From Nitrospira sp. (lineage in GTDB: Bacteria; Nitrospirota; Nitrospiria; Nitrospirales; Nitrospiraceae): 64,000 nucleotides of DNA. The notes below the pieces were generated by a model. The model searched no databases. It was not told where the DNA came from and worked only from the letters and a program-made list of their open reading frames with translations. The translations under genes were made by a program, and so were the position numbers. Positions 9,742-18,685 of the stretch are shown piece by piece. Positions within the stretch are counted from its first letter, which is position 1; every line of letters begins with the position of its first letter. The stretch lies in assembly GCA_031315995.1 (NCBI GenBank), contig JALDRG010000015.1, positions 18,329-82,328 on the forward strand. Direction: 5' to 3'.

Positions 9742-10455
9742 ATGGCAGGCGAACCGACCGGTACGATGATTTATGAGGGCAAGGCCAAGAAAATCTTCAC
9801 GACCGACCGGCCGGACCAGGTGGTGCAATATTTCAAGGACGATGCGACGGCGTTCAATGCCCAGAAGCGCGGGACCATCGTCGACAAAGGGGTGGTCAAC
9901 AATAAGGTGTCGGAGCGGTTGTTTCGGCTCTTGGAGCAGAAGGGGATTGCGACGCACTTCATCGATCGCGTGAGCGATCGCGAGATGCTTACCAAAAAGG
10001 TGACGATTGTCCCGGTCGAGGTGGTGGTTCGGAACGTCGTTGCGGGGAGTCTGGCCAAGCGGCTGGGCTTGAAGGACGGCGCGGCCATCGAGCCGGCGAT
10101 CATCGAGTTCTATTACAAAGACGATGCGTTGGGCGACCCGCTGGTGAACGATGACCACCTTCGTTTGTTGAATGTGGCGACGCCGGCGGTGTTGCGGGAG
10201 ATGCGTGAACTGGGCCATAAAATCAATGCGGTGTTGCTGCCCTTCTTCAAGGAGCGCCGCATGCTCCTCGTCGATTTCAAGTTGGAGTTCGGCGTGTTCC
10301 ACAATCGACTCATCCTCGCCGACGAAATTTCTCCCGACACCTGCCGGTTCTGGGACCAAAGCACTCAGGAGTCGATGGACAAGGATCGATTCCGGAAGGA
10401 TTTGGGGAAAATCGAGGAGGCGTATCAGGAGGTGTTGAAGCGAGTGTGTGGATAG
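9742..10455 (+). CDS. purC: Phosphoribosylaminoimidazole-succinocarboxamide (SAICAR) synthase
   Basis: ATP-dependent joining of CAIR and aspartate to form SAICAR, step 8 of IMP synthesis. The 237-residue product begins with the characteristic IYEGKAKKIF (about 9-18), then DDATAFNAQKRG, VVRNVVAGSLAKR and the C-terminal VDFKLEFG and LADEISPDTCRFWD. The ATG at 9742 follows GGAGGATTGAGG. It starts 13 bases after the cld stop. Confidence 0.97.
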   Translation: MAGEPTGTMIYEGKAKKIFTTDRPDQVVQYFKDDATAFNAQKRGTIVDKGVVNNKVSERLFRLLEQKGIATHFIDRVSDREMLTKKVTIVPVEVVVRNVVAGSLAKRLGLKDGAAIEPAIIEFYYKDDALGDPLVNDDHLRLLNVATPAVLREMRELGHKINAVLLPFFKERRMLLVDFKLEFGVFHNRLILADEISPDTCRFWDQSTQESMDKDRFRKDLGKIEEAYQEVLKRVCG

Positions 10456-10459
10456 GGGA

Positions 10460-10507
10460 GAGGGGGAGGCAGCGGTGCGCAGGCGCAGCCCATCTCTTCC
10501 TCCCCTC
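10460..10507 (+). repeat. Imperfect GC-rich inverted repeat between purC and the next gene
   Basis: A purine-rich arm (GAGGGGGAGG, 10460-10469) faces a pyrimidine-rich arm (TTCCTCCCCTC, 10497-10507), with a GC-rich inner part. The RNA could fold into a long hairpin inside the pur operon. No U-run follows, so it is not an ordinary terminator. Confidence 0.3.
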
Positions 10508-10546
10508 GTCGACCTCGCTGGTGTTGAGAGGTAGGACGAGGAAACG

Positions 10547-10774
10547 ATGAACCGGTTTCTGCAGCTGTTTTTGAACTATGGGCTGGTAGCGGCGATTTTG
10601 GTATGGGCTGCCACCGTGGCGTTGATGGCCTATCACCTCAAGGAGTCGCCCTGGCGTTGGGCATTTATCCTGCTGTCGCTGGCAGGACTGGGAACGATCG
10701 GCGTCATCTTTTGGATACGGAAGTATGTCAACCGGGTGAGCAAGGCTCAGCAGGAAGCAGGAAAAGCACGATGA
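10547..10774 (+). CDS. Small two-helix membrane protein, unknown
   Basis: 75 residues with two predicted membrane helices (about 10-28 and 37-57) and a basic C-terminal tail (KYVNRVSKAQQEAGKAR). I do not recognise a family. It has an AGGACGAGGAAACG leader before the ATG, and its stop overlaps the purS start as ATGA, so translation is probably coupled to purS. Its place between purC and purS suggests co-expression with purine synthesis; no role can be inferred. Confidence 0.75.
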   Translation: MNRFLQLFLNYGLVAAILVWAATVALMAYHLKESPWRWAFILLSLAGLGTIGVIFWIRKYVNRVSKAQQEAGKAR

Positions 10775-11010
10775 AAGCTAAGATTCACGTGACCTTGAAG
10801 CAGGGGATTCTCGACCCGCAGGGAAAGGCGATCGAGCACGCGCTGGATTCGCTTGGGTTCAAGAATGCGGCGAATGTGCGAGTGGGCAAGTACATGGAAG
10901 TGGACGTGAATGAAACGGACGCCGCCAAGGCCGCTGAGCAGGTGAAGCAAATGTGTGAGAAGTTGCTGGCCAATACGGTGATTGAGGACTATCGCTACGA
11001 GTTGCAGTGA
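10771..11010 (+). CDS. purS: FGAM synthase subunit PurS
   Basis: 79-residue small subunit that bridges PurL and PurQ and is needed for ammonia channelling in the three-part FGAM synthase. The family pattern is clear: KAKIHVTLKQGILDPQGKAI, then LGFKNAANVRVGKYMEV, and an end in IEDYRYEL. The ATG overlaps the preceding stop by four bases. It is separated from purQ by 195 bases without a supportable gene. Confidence 0.95.
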   Translation: MKAKIHVTLKQGILDPQGKAIEHALDSLGFKNAANVRVGKYMEVDVNETDAAKAAEQVKQMCEKLLANTVIEDYRYELQ

Positions 11011-11205
11011 GGCGGCGGCGATGGCAGGACCAGTTGTGTGCTCGCGCCACCCGAGGCCTCGGAAGGAAAATGGGGCAGCGGTCGGGCTCTCCTTTTTCTT
11101 GCTCGCAGAACGCGCACGATGAAGCGGTGCTCGGTCGATGCGCGCAGTGAATGATAACCCCCACCACTGCCTTGATAAGGTGATGGAAGGAGTGTCAGGA
11201 AGAGT

Positions 11206-11928
11206 ATGAAAATCGGCGTGGTGGTGTTTCCCGGTAGCAATTGTGACCACGACTGCCAGTATGTCTTCAAGGACCTGCTGCGCCAGCATGTGGAGATGAT
11301 CTGGCATAAGGAGACCTCGTTGGCGGGGCTTGCTGCGGTTGTCTTGCCGGGCGGGTTTTCCTATGGGGATTATCTGCGGACCGGCGCCATTGCGCGGTTC
11401 TCGCCGGTGATGGGGGCGGTGAAGGCGTTTGCGAATAAGGGCGGACTGGTCATCGGTATTTGTAACGGTTTTCAGATCCTTCTGGAAGCCGGGTTGCTGC
11501 CAGGGGTGATGTTGCGGAATACCTCGCTGAATTTTATCTGCAAAGACGTTTATGTAAAGGTCGAGAACGCGGCAACCCGGTTCACGAATCGCTGTGCGTC
11601 CGGCCAGGTGTTGAAGATTCCCATCGCCCATGCCGACGGCAACTACTATACCGATCCCGTGACGCTGGGAGGTATTAAGGCGAATGCTCAAGTGATTTTT
11701 CGCTACTGTACGGCCGATGGTAAGGTGACACCGGAGACGAATCCGAACGGTTCCCTGGACAACATCGCCGGGATCATGAACGCGGACGGGAATGTATTGG
11801 GCCTGATGCCGCATCCGGAGCGCAGCGCGGAATCGATATTGGGTAACGAAGACGGTCGACTAATCTTCCTGTCGATGCTGACGTCATTCGGCGCCTCCGA
11901 GTTGCAGTCGAAATTAGTCGGAGCATGA
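11206..11928 (+). CDS. purQ: FGAM synthase glutaminase subunit PurQ
   Basis: Class I glutamine amidotransferase that supplies ammonia to PurL. Motifs: [12 protein letters not shown] at the N-terminus, [11 protein letters not shown] (about 48-58), the nucleophile Cys86 in GICNGFQ, and the His/Glu pair in PHPERS. The length of 240 residues is normal for the short, separate form. It sits between purS and purL, as expected for the small-PurL system. Confidence 0.96.
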   Translation: MKIGVVVFPGSNCDHDCQYVFKDLLRQHVEMIWHKETSLAGLAAVVLPGGFSYGDYLRTGAIARFSPVMGAVKAFANKGGLVIGICNGFQILLEAGLLPGVMLRNTSLNFICKDVYVKVENAATRFTNRCASGQVLKIPIAHADGNYYTDPVTLGGIKANAQVIFRYCTADGKVTPETNPNGSLDNIAGIMNADGNVLGLMPHPERSAESILGNEDGRLIFLSMLTSFGASELQSKLVGA

Positions 11929-12011
11929 CGTCCGGCTTGCGTGAGCAGATGTTTCGGAATTGGATGGATCGGAATTGTCGGTTACCCCGTACGATTGAGA
12001 ATGTGTAATTC

Positions 12012-14258
12012 ATGAAAGCACTGGTCATCACCAAAGCGGTCCTCGAACAGCACAAGCTGAGCGAGGAGGAGTATAAGAAAATTCTGGAGATTCTGGGGCG
12101 GGAACCGAACTGGACCGAGCTCGGGATGTTCTCCGCCATGTGGAGCGAACATTGTTCCTACAAGAGTTCGCGCATCCATTTGAAGAAATTGCCCACGACC
12201 GGCCCACGTGTCGTCCAGGGGCCGGGAGAGAATGCCGGAGCAGTGGATATAGGCGATGGCCTATGCGCGGTCTTTAAAATGGAGTCCCACAATCATCCCT
12301 CGTTCATTGAGCCCTATCAAGGTGCGGCGACCGGCGTGGGCGGGATTCTGCGCGATATCTTTACGATGGGCGCGCGACCGATCGCGCTCTTGAATTCGCT
12401 GCGATTCGGCGAATTGGACAATGCGAATACCCGCCATCTGCTCAAGGGGGTCGTATCGGGCATAGCTGGTTATGGAAACTGCATGGGTGTGCCGACCGTC
12501 GGCGGCGAGATTGTATTCAACGACATCTATGCCCTGAATCCCTTGGTGAATGTGTTCTGTGTGGGGATTGCGAAGAAGGATAGGATTTTTCTAGGCAAAG
12601 CCGCCGGCGTCGGAAATCCGGTCATCTATTTTGGCTCGAAGACCGGGCGTGACGGTATTCACGGCGCGACGATGGCTTCGGATTCATTCGATGAACAAGC
12701 GGCTCAGAAACGGCCCACGGTGCAGGTCGGTGATCCCTTCACGGAGAAACTTCTGCTGGAAGCGTGCTTGGAACTGATGTCCGGTGATTGCCTCGTCGGC
12801 ATTCAAGATATGGGTGCCGCCGGCTTGACGAGTTCAGCTTGCGAAATGGCGTCGCGGGAAGGCACGGGCGTGGAGTTGGAGTTGGCTGATGTGCCGCGCC
12901 GCGAGCCCGGTATGACACCCTATGAGGTCATGCTCTCCGAATCGCAGGAACGCATGCTGATGGTGGTGAAAGCCGGCCGCGAAGATGAGGTCATCGCGAT
13001 TTGCCGTAAATGGGACTTGGATGTGGCGGTCATCGGGCGGGTAACCGATACGGGCAAGGTCGTCCTGAAGGAGAACGGTCAGGTGGTGGCGGAGATTCCG
13101 GCCAAGGCCTTGGCCGACGAGGCGCCGCGGTATGACCGGCCCAGTGCGCCGCCGGCCTATCAGGAGATGCTGCAGGCGTTGAACCACGATGCCTTACCGG
13201 ACGTAAAGGATGCGAATGCCGCGTTGCTCGCTCTGCTGGACTCGCCGACGATCGCCAGTAAGCGGTGGGTATATGAGCAGTATGACCATATGGTGCGCAC
13301 CAATACGATGGTTCGTCCGGGGTCGGATGCGGCGGTGTTGCGCGTCAAGGGGACGAATAAGGCGTTGGCGTTGTCGGTCGATTGCAACGGACGCTATTGC
13401 CTGTTGAATCCCTATGAGGGGGCTAAGATTGCCGTTGCGGAATGTGCTCGTAATCTCGCCTGTTCGGGCGCCGAGCCGATCGGTGCGACCGATTGTCTGA
13501 ATTTCGGCAATCCGCAGCGTCCTGAAGTCATGTGGCAGCTCGTGCTTGCGATCGAAGGGCTCAAGGATGCCTGCGAGGCGTTGAACGTGCCGATCGTGAG
13601 CGGTAACGTAAGTTTGTACAATGAGACGAACGACCTGTCGATTTACCCCACACCGATGATTGGGATGGTTGGATTGATCGAAGAGGTCGATCGCGCGGTT
13701 ACGCAGTGGTTCAAGCAGCCCGGCGATGCGATCATTCTTCTGGGGCATACGCGTGAAGATCTCGGGGGAACGGAGTATCTCAAGGTGCTGCACCATCGCG
13801 AGCAGGGTTCGCCGCCGCTGTTGAGCCTGGAAGCGGAACAGGCGGTGCAGGCGTGCACCATTCGACTCATTCGCGAGGGGGTGGTGCAGTCGGCGCATGA
13901 TTGTTCGGATGGTGGCTTGGCTGTGGCCCTGACGGAGTGCTGCGTCTCGGGTTCGGACCAACGATGGGGGGCTGTGGTACAATTATCTCTCAATGGTCTT
14001 CGGCGGGACGCGTTGCTCTTCGGTGAAAGCCAATCCAGAATACTGCTTTCTGTGAAACCTGAACAGGCGGAACGAGTTCTTCGCCTCGCTTCGGATGCCG
14101 GTGTGCCTGCCTCCCGAATCGGTACCGTCGGAGGTGACCGGCTGGTGATTCAGGTGGACGGCGATCAACGCGTGACCGGCTGCACGGTCGATCTCGAATT
14201 GACGGCGTTGTATGATCATTGGGCGTCGGCAATCCCTCGAGCGTTAGGTCGGGACTAG
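12012..14258 (+). CDS. purL: FGAM synthase catalytic subunit PurL (small type)
   Basis: ATP-dependent conversion of FGAR to FGAM. The 748-residue length marks the small form that needs separate PurS and PurQ, both present upstream. It holds two tandem AIRS-type halves: the first with [12 protein letters not shown] near the N-terminus, KMESHNHPS and [15 protein letters not shown]; the second with [33 protein letters not shown] and [15 protein letters not shown]. purF begins 12 bases after its stop. Confidence 0.97.
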   Translation: MKALVITKAVLEQHKLSEEEYKKILEILGREPNWTELGMFSAMWSEHCSYKSSRIHLKKLPTTGPRVVQGPGENAGAVDIGDGLCAVFKMESHNHPSFIEPYQGAATGVGGILRDIFTMGARPIALLNSLRFGELDNANTRHLLKGVVSGIAGYGNCMGVPTVGGEIVFNDIYALNPLVNVFCVGIAKKDRIFLGKAAGVGNPVIYFGSKTGRDGIHGATMASDSFDEQAAQKRPTVQVGDPFTEKLLLEACLELMSGDCLVGIQDMGAAGLTSSACEMASREGTGVELELADVPRREPGMTPYEVMLSESQERMLMVVKAGREDEVIAICRKWDLDVAVIGRVTDTGKVVLKENGQVVAEIPAKALADEAPRYDRPSAPPAYQEMLQALNHDALPDVKDANAALLALLDSPTIASKRWVYEQYDHMVRTNTMVRPGSDAAVLRVKGTNKALALSVDCNGRYCLLNPYEGAKIAVAECARNLACSGAEPIGATDCLNFGNPQRPEVMWQLVLAIEGLKDACEALNVPIVSGNVSLYNETNDLSIYPTPMIGMVGLIEEVDRAVTQWFKQPGDAIILLGHTREDLGGTEYLKVLHHREQGSPPLLSLEAEQAVQACTIRLIREGVVQSAHDCSDGGLAVALTECCVSGSDQRWGAVVQLSLNGLRRDALLFGESQSRILLSVKPEQAERVLRLASDAGVPASRIGTVGGDRLVIQVDGDQRVTGCTVDLELTALYDHWASAIPRALGRD

Positions 14259-14270
14259 GGTACGGATGTC

Positions 14271-15701
14271 ATGGCCAAAGAATTACCACTGATTTCTCCC
14301 GACAAATTCCACGACGAATGCGCTGTCTTCGGCATCTATGGCCATAAAGAAGCTGCGAACCTCGCGTACCTCGGCCTCTATGCTCTTCAACATCGCGGTC
14401 AGGAAGCATCCGGTATCGTGTCCAACGACGGCGAACAGTTTTATGTCGAAAAGGGCCAGGGGCTTGTCGCAGATATCTTTTCGCAACAGGCCTTAGCGAG
14501 GCTTCCCGGCACCATGGCTATCGGTCACAATCGCTATTCCACCGCGGGTGGGGCCGGACTCAAGAATGTGCAGCCCTTGAGCGTGAATTTTGCCTTCGGA
14601 AATTTAGCCGTGGCGCACAATGGGAATTTGATCAATGCCACCATGCTTCGCAGCGAGCTGGAGGCCTATGGCGCTATCTTTCAATCGACCTCCGATACGG
14701 AAGTCATCATCCATCTAATTGCCCATTCACGAGCGGACACGTTGCTCGACCGTGTGATCGATTCGCTGACTCAGGTCCGTGGGGCGTTCTCGGTGGTGCT
14801 GATGACCGATCAGGGCATTGTGGCCGCCCGCGATCCGCATGGATTTCGCCCTCTTTGTTTGGGACGGTTTCGTGACGCCTGGATTGTGGCATCTGAAAGT
14901 TGTGCGTTCGATCTGTTGGACGCGGAATATGTGCGGGAGATTGAGCCGGGGGAGTTGGTGGTGCTGGATCATCAGGGCGTCACGAGTTATAAGCCGTTTG
15001 CTCAAACCAAACCGGCCATGTGTGTATTCGAATACGTCTATTTTTCTCGTCCTGATAGTCGCATTTTTGGAGGCAAAGCCGTCTATTCCATTCGTAAAGC
15101 GTTCGGACGACAATTGGCGCAAGAGTCGCGAGTCGAGGCCGATATCGTCATTCCCGTGCCGGATTCTGGAGTGCCGGCGGCGTTGGGGTATTCGGAAGGA
15201 TCGGGGTATCCTTTTGAAACCGGGCTCATCAGAAATCACTATGTGGGTCGCACGTTCATCGAACCGGAGCAATCCATTCGCCACTTCGGTGTGAAGGTGA
15301 AACTCAATGCCGTTCCCGAAGTGCTCGAAGGCAAGCGCGTCGTCGTGGTGGATGATTCGCTGGTTCGAGGAACGACGAGTCGAAAGATCGTCAAGATGTT
15401 GCGCCATGCGGGTGCCAAAGAAGTGCACATGCGGATTAGTTCCCCGCCCATCGTGTCACCCTGTTTCTATGGCATCGATACGCCGACAAAAAAGGAATTG
15501 ATCGCATCCAGTCATACCACTGAAGAAATTCGTAAGTACATCACTGCCGATAGTCTTGCGTATCTAAGCCTGGACGGCATGGTGAAGGCCGCGCCCGGGA
15601 CTCCGGAACAATATTGCGATGCCTGCTTCACCGAACAATATCCTATCTCGTTCACCCGAGCAGAAGAACTCCAACTCGGGCTTTTCGAATCTCCACGCTG
15701 A
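14271..15701 (+). CDS. purF: Amidophosphoribosyltransferase (iron-sulfur type)
   Basis: Commits PRPP to purine synthesis by forming phosphoribosylamine with glutamine as donor. The N-terminal nucleophile is Cys17 ([11 protein letters not shown]), so a 16-residue propeptide must be removed, as in the Bacillus-type enzyme. Conserved downstream are RGQEASGIV, the PRPP-site [15 protein letters not shown], and cysteines in [21 protein letters not shown] and YCDACF that match the 4Fe-4S ligands of this subfamily. The cluster makes the enzyme oxygen-sensitive in relatives, of note for an organism that also makes cld in the same operon. It is the last gene of the purine run. Confidence 0.96.
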   Translation: MAKELPLISPDKFHDECAVFGIYGHKEAANLAYLGLYALQHRGQEASGIVSNDGEQFYVEKGQGLVADIFSQQALARLPGTMAIGHNRYSTAGGAGLKNVQPLSVNFAFGNLAVAHNGNLINATMLRSELEAYGAIFQSTSDTEVIIHLIAHSRADTLLDRVIDSLTQVRGAFSVVLMTDQGIVAARDPHGFRPLCLGRFRDAWIVASESCAFDLLDAEYVREIEPGELVVLDHQGVTSYKPFAQTKPAMCVFEYVYFSRPDSRIFGGKAVYSIRKAFGRQLAQESRVEADIVIPVPDSGVPAALGYSEGSGYPFETGLIRNHYVGRTFIEPEQSIRHFGVKVKLNAVPEVLEGKRVVVVDDSLVRGTTSRKIVKMLRHAGAKEVHMRISSPPIVSPCFYGIDTPTKKELIASSHTTEEIRKYITADSLAYLSLDGMVKAAPGTPEQYCDACFTEQYPISFTRAEELQLGLFESPR

Positions 15702-15703
15702 GG

Positions 15704-16206
15704 TCACCCCTCTTCGTCGCTTCATGGGATCGTCTGGCTGTCCTCGCGCGCCTTGCGAGACTGAGTAGCATGTCGCTCGTTCGGACATATCGGCTGATCA
15801 TCGGCACGGGCCTTGTGGTCTTCGGGATACGTGGTGCATTGCGCCTAAGTCCGACAAGTGCTCCACTGGCTATCTCGCGAGACTCCTTCGCAGAGGTAAG
15901 CTCAGAGGGCGAGGGAAGATGCGGCCTATTACGTGGATCGGTGGCTGGCGGTGTTTCCCTACAATCAGAAAGGAAATTGTTGTCCGCGAGCGTTGGCACT
16001 CTTTTTTTGGCTGCCGCGCAGGCCTTCCCGTTTAGTTCAAGTGTGGAATGATGAAGCTCAATCACCGTCTTGAGGGATATGCGTGGTTGATGCTCGATGG
16101 TCGTGAATTTCTTGAGCCATCATCCCACTGGCAATCGTTCACAGTGACCGTGACCTTTCCCCCGTCTTCAGCCTCCTCAAGTACTCCGCCGCCTCACTCC
16201 TCTTGA
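15704..16206 (+). pseudogene. Broken lasso-peptide B2-type (McjB transglutaminase-like) gene
   Basis: B2 proteins are the cysteine peptidase-like enzymes that remove lasso-precursor leaders. Three reading frames together give one such protein. Frame a (15704 to about 15900) reads VASWDRLAVLARLARL then a hydrophobic stretch. Frame b (15900-16074) reads RWLAVFPYNQKGNCCPRA, the catalytic Cys region. Frame c (16036-16206) reads LEGYAWLMLDGREFLEP, then VTVTFPP. At least two frameshifts separate them. Where the family has catalytic His in GHAWL, this copy has Tyr. It begins directly after purF. The family call is from remembered consensus, but Cys block, AWL.LDGR.F block, order and spacing all fit. 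Confidence 0.72.
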
Positions 16207-16666
16207 TCCCGGCTCAGCACGCAATATTGCGTCTGTGGTTGGACTATACCAGTGAGACTAACGAGAGCTCCGGCCTTTTCTGTCGGCCTGCTTGAATCGA
16301 TCCGCCGAACCGAGTGGTGACGCCCATGAGCGACCTCATCCACTTACCCGTTCTATTCATTGTTCATCAAAACGAAACTCGACTCCCTCGAAGGGTGGTG
16401 GACCCCAATCTCACTGGGAATAGAGAAACGAGCGTGATGACTATAGGTTCGCCCTTGTCTCGAAGTGATTGAAAAGTTTGCTTGTGGGAACCGGAATACC
16501 GAGCAGGAAAGTTGGTTGTCGAACGGGATGACAGTATCGGAACGGTCGGGCTTTCCCCAACAGTTGGAACCAGGAGGATCCATATGCCTGCCACAGTGCA
16601 CAGGTGGGGCGAGCGTCAGGTCTACTTCAGCAACGTATTTCCTAAGCAGGACGAACAGGTCCATAG
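16207..16666. other. 460 bases with no supportable gene
   Basis: Between the broken B2 and the PqqD-like remnant all frames have frequent stops. A lasso cyclase (asparagine synthetase-like) would be expected in an intact cluster, but I cannot recognise one here. The last 60 bases may hold the degraded N-terminal half of the PqqD-like gene (a VYFS-like strand near 16620). Confidence 0.4.
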
Positions 16667-16804
16667 GGGGAGCGATCTTTGGGACAGATCCTTTCAGCAA
16701 TCTGAGAGCGGTTTGAGGTGTCCGCATCGCAAGCGCAGAACGATGTGTTGGAGTTGATAATGCATTTGGAGCAGGAAGGATTACTTCACACCGAAAGGAG
16801 GTGA
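16667..16804 (+). pseudogene. PqqD-like (RRE / lasso B1) remnant
   Basis: One frame gives GERSLGQILSAI, stop (TGA 16703-16705), ERFEVSASQAQNDV, then LELIMHLEQEGLLHTERR and a stop at 16802-16804. This is the C-terminal half of a PqqD-like RiPP recognition element: the turn after the tryptophan helix, then the amphipathic helix ending in EGLL. A TAG precedes it at 16664-16666, so the N-terminal half is lost or out of frame. The gene end contains the ribosome site of the next small peptide. In intact lasso clusters this protein binds the precursor leader. Confidence 0.65.
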
Positions 16805-16810
16805 GTCAGA

Positions 16811-16930
16811 ATGAATCTACAGAAAAAAGCAGAGTACGTGAAGCCGGCACTTTCCTCCGAGTTGGCGAATTCCGTTGAAGTGGTACTGCACACTTCCATT
16901 GCAACGCTCTCGCTGCTGGACCGATGCTGA
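16811..16930 (+). CDS. Precursor-like 39-residue peptide with lasso leader motif
   Basis: A near-perfect Shine-Dalgarno (AAAGGAGGTGA, six bases before ATG) starts a 39-residue peptide beginning MNLQKKAEYVKPALSSEL. EYVKPAL fits the YxxPxL leader motif that lasso B1 proteins recognise. The part after the leader (VVLHTSIATLSLLDRC) lacks a leading Gly with Asp/Glu at ring position 7-9 of an ordinary lasso core, so the original core may have been lost by a deletion that joined the leader to the kinase remnant. The stop overlaps the kinase-frame ATG at 16924. A live precursor is possible but less likely with B1 and B2 broken. Confidence 0.5.
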   Translation: MNLQKKAEYVKPALSSELANSVEVVLHTSIATLSLLDRC

Positions 16931-17197
16931 TGGAATGTGAACCTGTCGTGCTTCTCTTCCCCGAGGTGGTTGATTCTCCGCACAGTTGCCTGGAACCCTT
17001 GTCGAAGAAACAAGCCTTGGAAATGATTCTTACGCATTCGTTGCTGGTGTATGAGGCTGAGGTAGCCCGCAGGGAGTTTTAGGCCCTTGTTCGCCTCGTT
17101 GAACAAACAGACTGTTATCGACTCCACTGATGTCATGGACTTGCACCGGTTAGTCACGCCTCTTTTGCAAAAACGCCAAGTGGGGAGAGAGAACTGA
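16903..17197 (+). pseudogene. C-terminal remnant of an HprK-like RiPP kinase
   Basis: Frame a reads VVLLFPEVVDSP, LEPLSKKQALEMILTHSLL and EAEVARREF, a TAG stop at 17080-17082, then ALVRLVEQTDCYRL; frame b continues TDVMDLHRLVTPLL to a stop at 17195-17197. This is the C-terminal third of the HPr-kinase/PEPCK-like proteins found in lasso clusters, where intact homologues read REFQALxxLVEQTxCY; the TAG replaces a probable CAG (Gln). The N-terminal ATP-binding part is missing. So it carries a truncation, one nonsense codon and one frameshift. The 52-codon ORF 16924-17082 within it is unlikely to be a separate gene. Confidence 0.62.
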
Positions 17198-17198
17198 G

Positions 17199-18494
17199 AT
17201 GGGACAGCAGCCAAAGTCCACAGTCGCCCAATGGAAATCATCTCGCCTGGACAGCATCGCGCGCAGGCGAACGGTGTCATCGCCAGGAATGTCCCTGATG
17301 CGTACGGAGGGACGCTTACTCGTGCTTTGTGCACGAATGACGGTCAATGAATTTGTTCGAGTCGAGGTGTCAGATTTGGTCTGTGATGGGATTGATTGGG
17401 ACTTAGTGTGGCAACTGTCGAGAGCCCACGGAGTGGCGCCACTGGTGTATCGCAATTTGGCCACGATCTGTCCTGCGGCTGTGCCTTCGGCCGTTCACGA
17501 ATCGTTTCGTCGGCACAATCAGGCGAATGCTCTCTTGAATACCTTGCTGGCTAAGGAGCTTGTGACGCTGCTGGATGCGTTGGCGGCAAAGGGCGTGACG
17601 GCAATTCCCTTCAAAGGAGTGACCCTGGCGCAGACGGCCTATGGGGATTTTAGTCTGCGGGAATGTGCGGATATTGATTTGATTGTTGAGCAATGGGCGA
17701 TTCCTCTGGCCCGGAAAGTATTGTGGTCGCAGGGATATCAACTAACCAGCCAAGATACAGGGGTGGAGGAGCAATCCAACGAGTCGCACCATTTTTTTCG
17801 AAAGCGAAACGGGATTGTTGCTGTTGATCTTCAGTGGATCATGGCCAGCCGCCACTTCGGATTTCGGCTCGATCGAAGCGCGTTGTGGGCCAGATTGAAG
17901 CCTGTTCACCTGCCGACGAAATCGGTGATGGGGCTCTGTTCGGAAGATTTACTGATCCTTCTCTGCGTGCACGGATCGAAACATGCCTGGGAGCAGCTGA
18001 AATGGGTCTGCGATGTGGCCGAACTCATCCGTCGACGGCCGGCATTGGATTGGAGTCGAGTGTTGTTCCAGGCCGGCGAATGGGGGTGTCGACGGATGGT
18101 CATGCTCGGGCTGGCCATGGCTCACGGCCTATTCGATACCGTGTTGCCGCGAGCGGTGCTTCAGGCGATTGAAACAGATGCGGATATTCCCTTCCTCGTG
18201 GGAAAGATGCCGAAACAGTTGCTGAAGAATCCGGCTCATGGCCTTGATGAGGATTGCGTGGACGCGCTGTATGTGACCCTCAAAGACTCTTGGTTAGAGC
18301 GGTGGAAACTTGGCATGGTGCTCTTGCACGCTGAGGCCGAGGTGCTCTCTCGCTCGTTGCCGTGGTTCCGGTTCCAACGAAGGCTTCGACTCTTGTCGGC
18401 GTGTCTCAAGCCGTTCCATCGTGTTTTGGTCAAGTGGATCCTCTCCGTTCGGATGCGTGAAGCGGTTGTGCGTTGGTTACAGAGTTCCGGGTGA
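17199..18494 (+). CDS. RiPP-cluster nucleotidyltransferase (NTP_transf_5 type)
   Basis: 431 residues resembling the uncharacterised nucleotidyltransferases (PF14907 type) found with lasso and other RiPP genes and near polysaccharide genes. Visible are HGVAPLVYRNL (78-87), PFKGVTLAQTAYGD (137-150) and RECADIDLIV with the Asp158-x-Asp160 metal pair, then HWxx-type helices (DLQWIMASRHFGFRL). The reading frame is open throughout, unlike the four remnants upstream. The ATG at 17199 follows GGGGAG; an in-frame ATG at 17289 would start right before the conserved region and is a possible alternative. Function in lasso tailoring is inferred from context in other genomes. Confidence 0.75.
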   Translation: MGQQPKSTVAQWKSSRLDSIARRRTVSSPGMSLMRTEGRLLVLCARMTVNEFVRVEVSDLVCDGIDWDLVWQLSRAHGVAPLVYRNLATICPAAVPSAVHESFRRHNQANALLNTLLAKELVTLLDALAAKGVTAIPFKGVTLAQTAYGDFSLRECADIDLIVEQWAIPLARKVLWSQGYQLTSQDTGVEEQSNESHHFFRKRNGIVAVDLQWIMASRHFGFRLDRSALWARLKPVHLPTKSVMGLCSEDLLILLCVHGSKHAWEQLKWVCDVAELIRRRPALDWSRVLFQAGEWGCRRMVMLGLAMAHGLFDTVLPRAVLQAIETDADIPFLVGKMPKQLLKNPAHGLDEDCVDALYVTLKDSWLERWKLGMVLLHAEAEVLSRSLPWFRFQRRLRLLSACLKPFHRVLVKWILSVRMREAVVRWLQSSG

Positions 18495-18685
18495 TCGCGA
18501 GTCTTCCTCCCCGAAGAGCGTCTTCATCGTCAAGATACAAATCGCCCCTCTGCCTAAGTGGTTGCTCCCGAAAAAATTCGCATGCTAGGATGCCTCCATA
18601 ATCGGCAGTGTTTGTTGACTGCTGAGAACCGGCCACAAGGAGTGGACACCTCCATTGATGGCATGGTTCCGGGAAGGAGGCTCTC

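Noticed and set aside
10747..11814. 355-codon minus-strand ORF
   Set aside because: Antisense to purS and purQ; shadow composition.
16703..16705. Selenocysteine reading of in-frame TGA codons (here, 58853 and 63393)
   Set aside because: No Cys expected at these places in the families and other lesions lie nearby; nonsense or frameshift decay is simpler.
16924..17082. 52-codon ORF as an independent gene
   Set aside because: It is the in-frame part of the kinase remnant between lesions; no own ribosome site.
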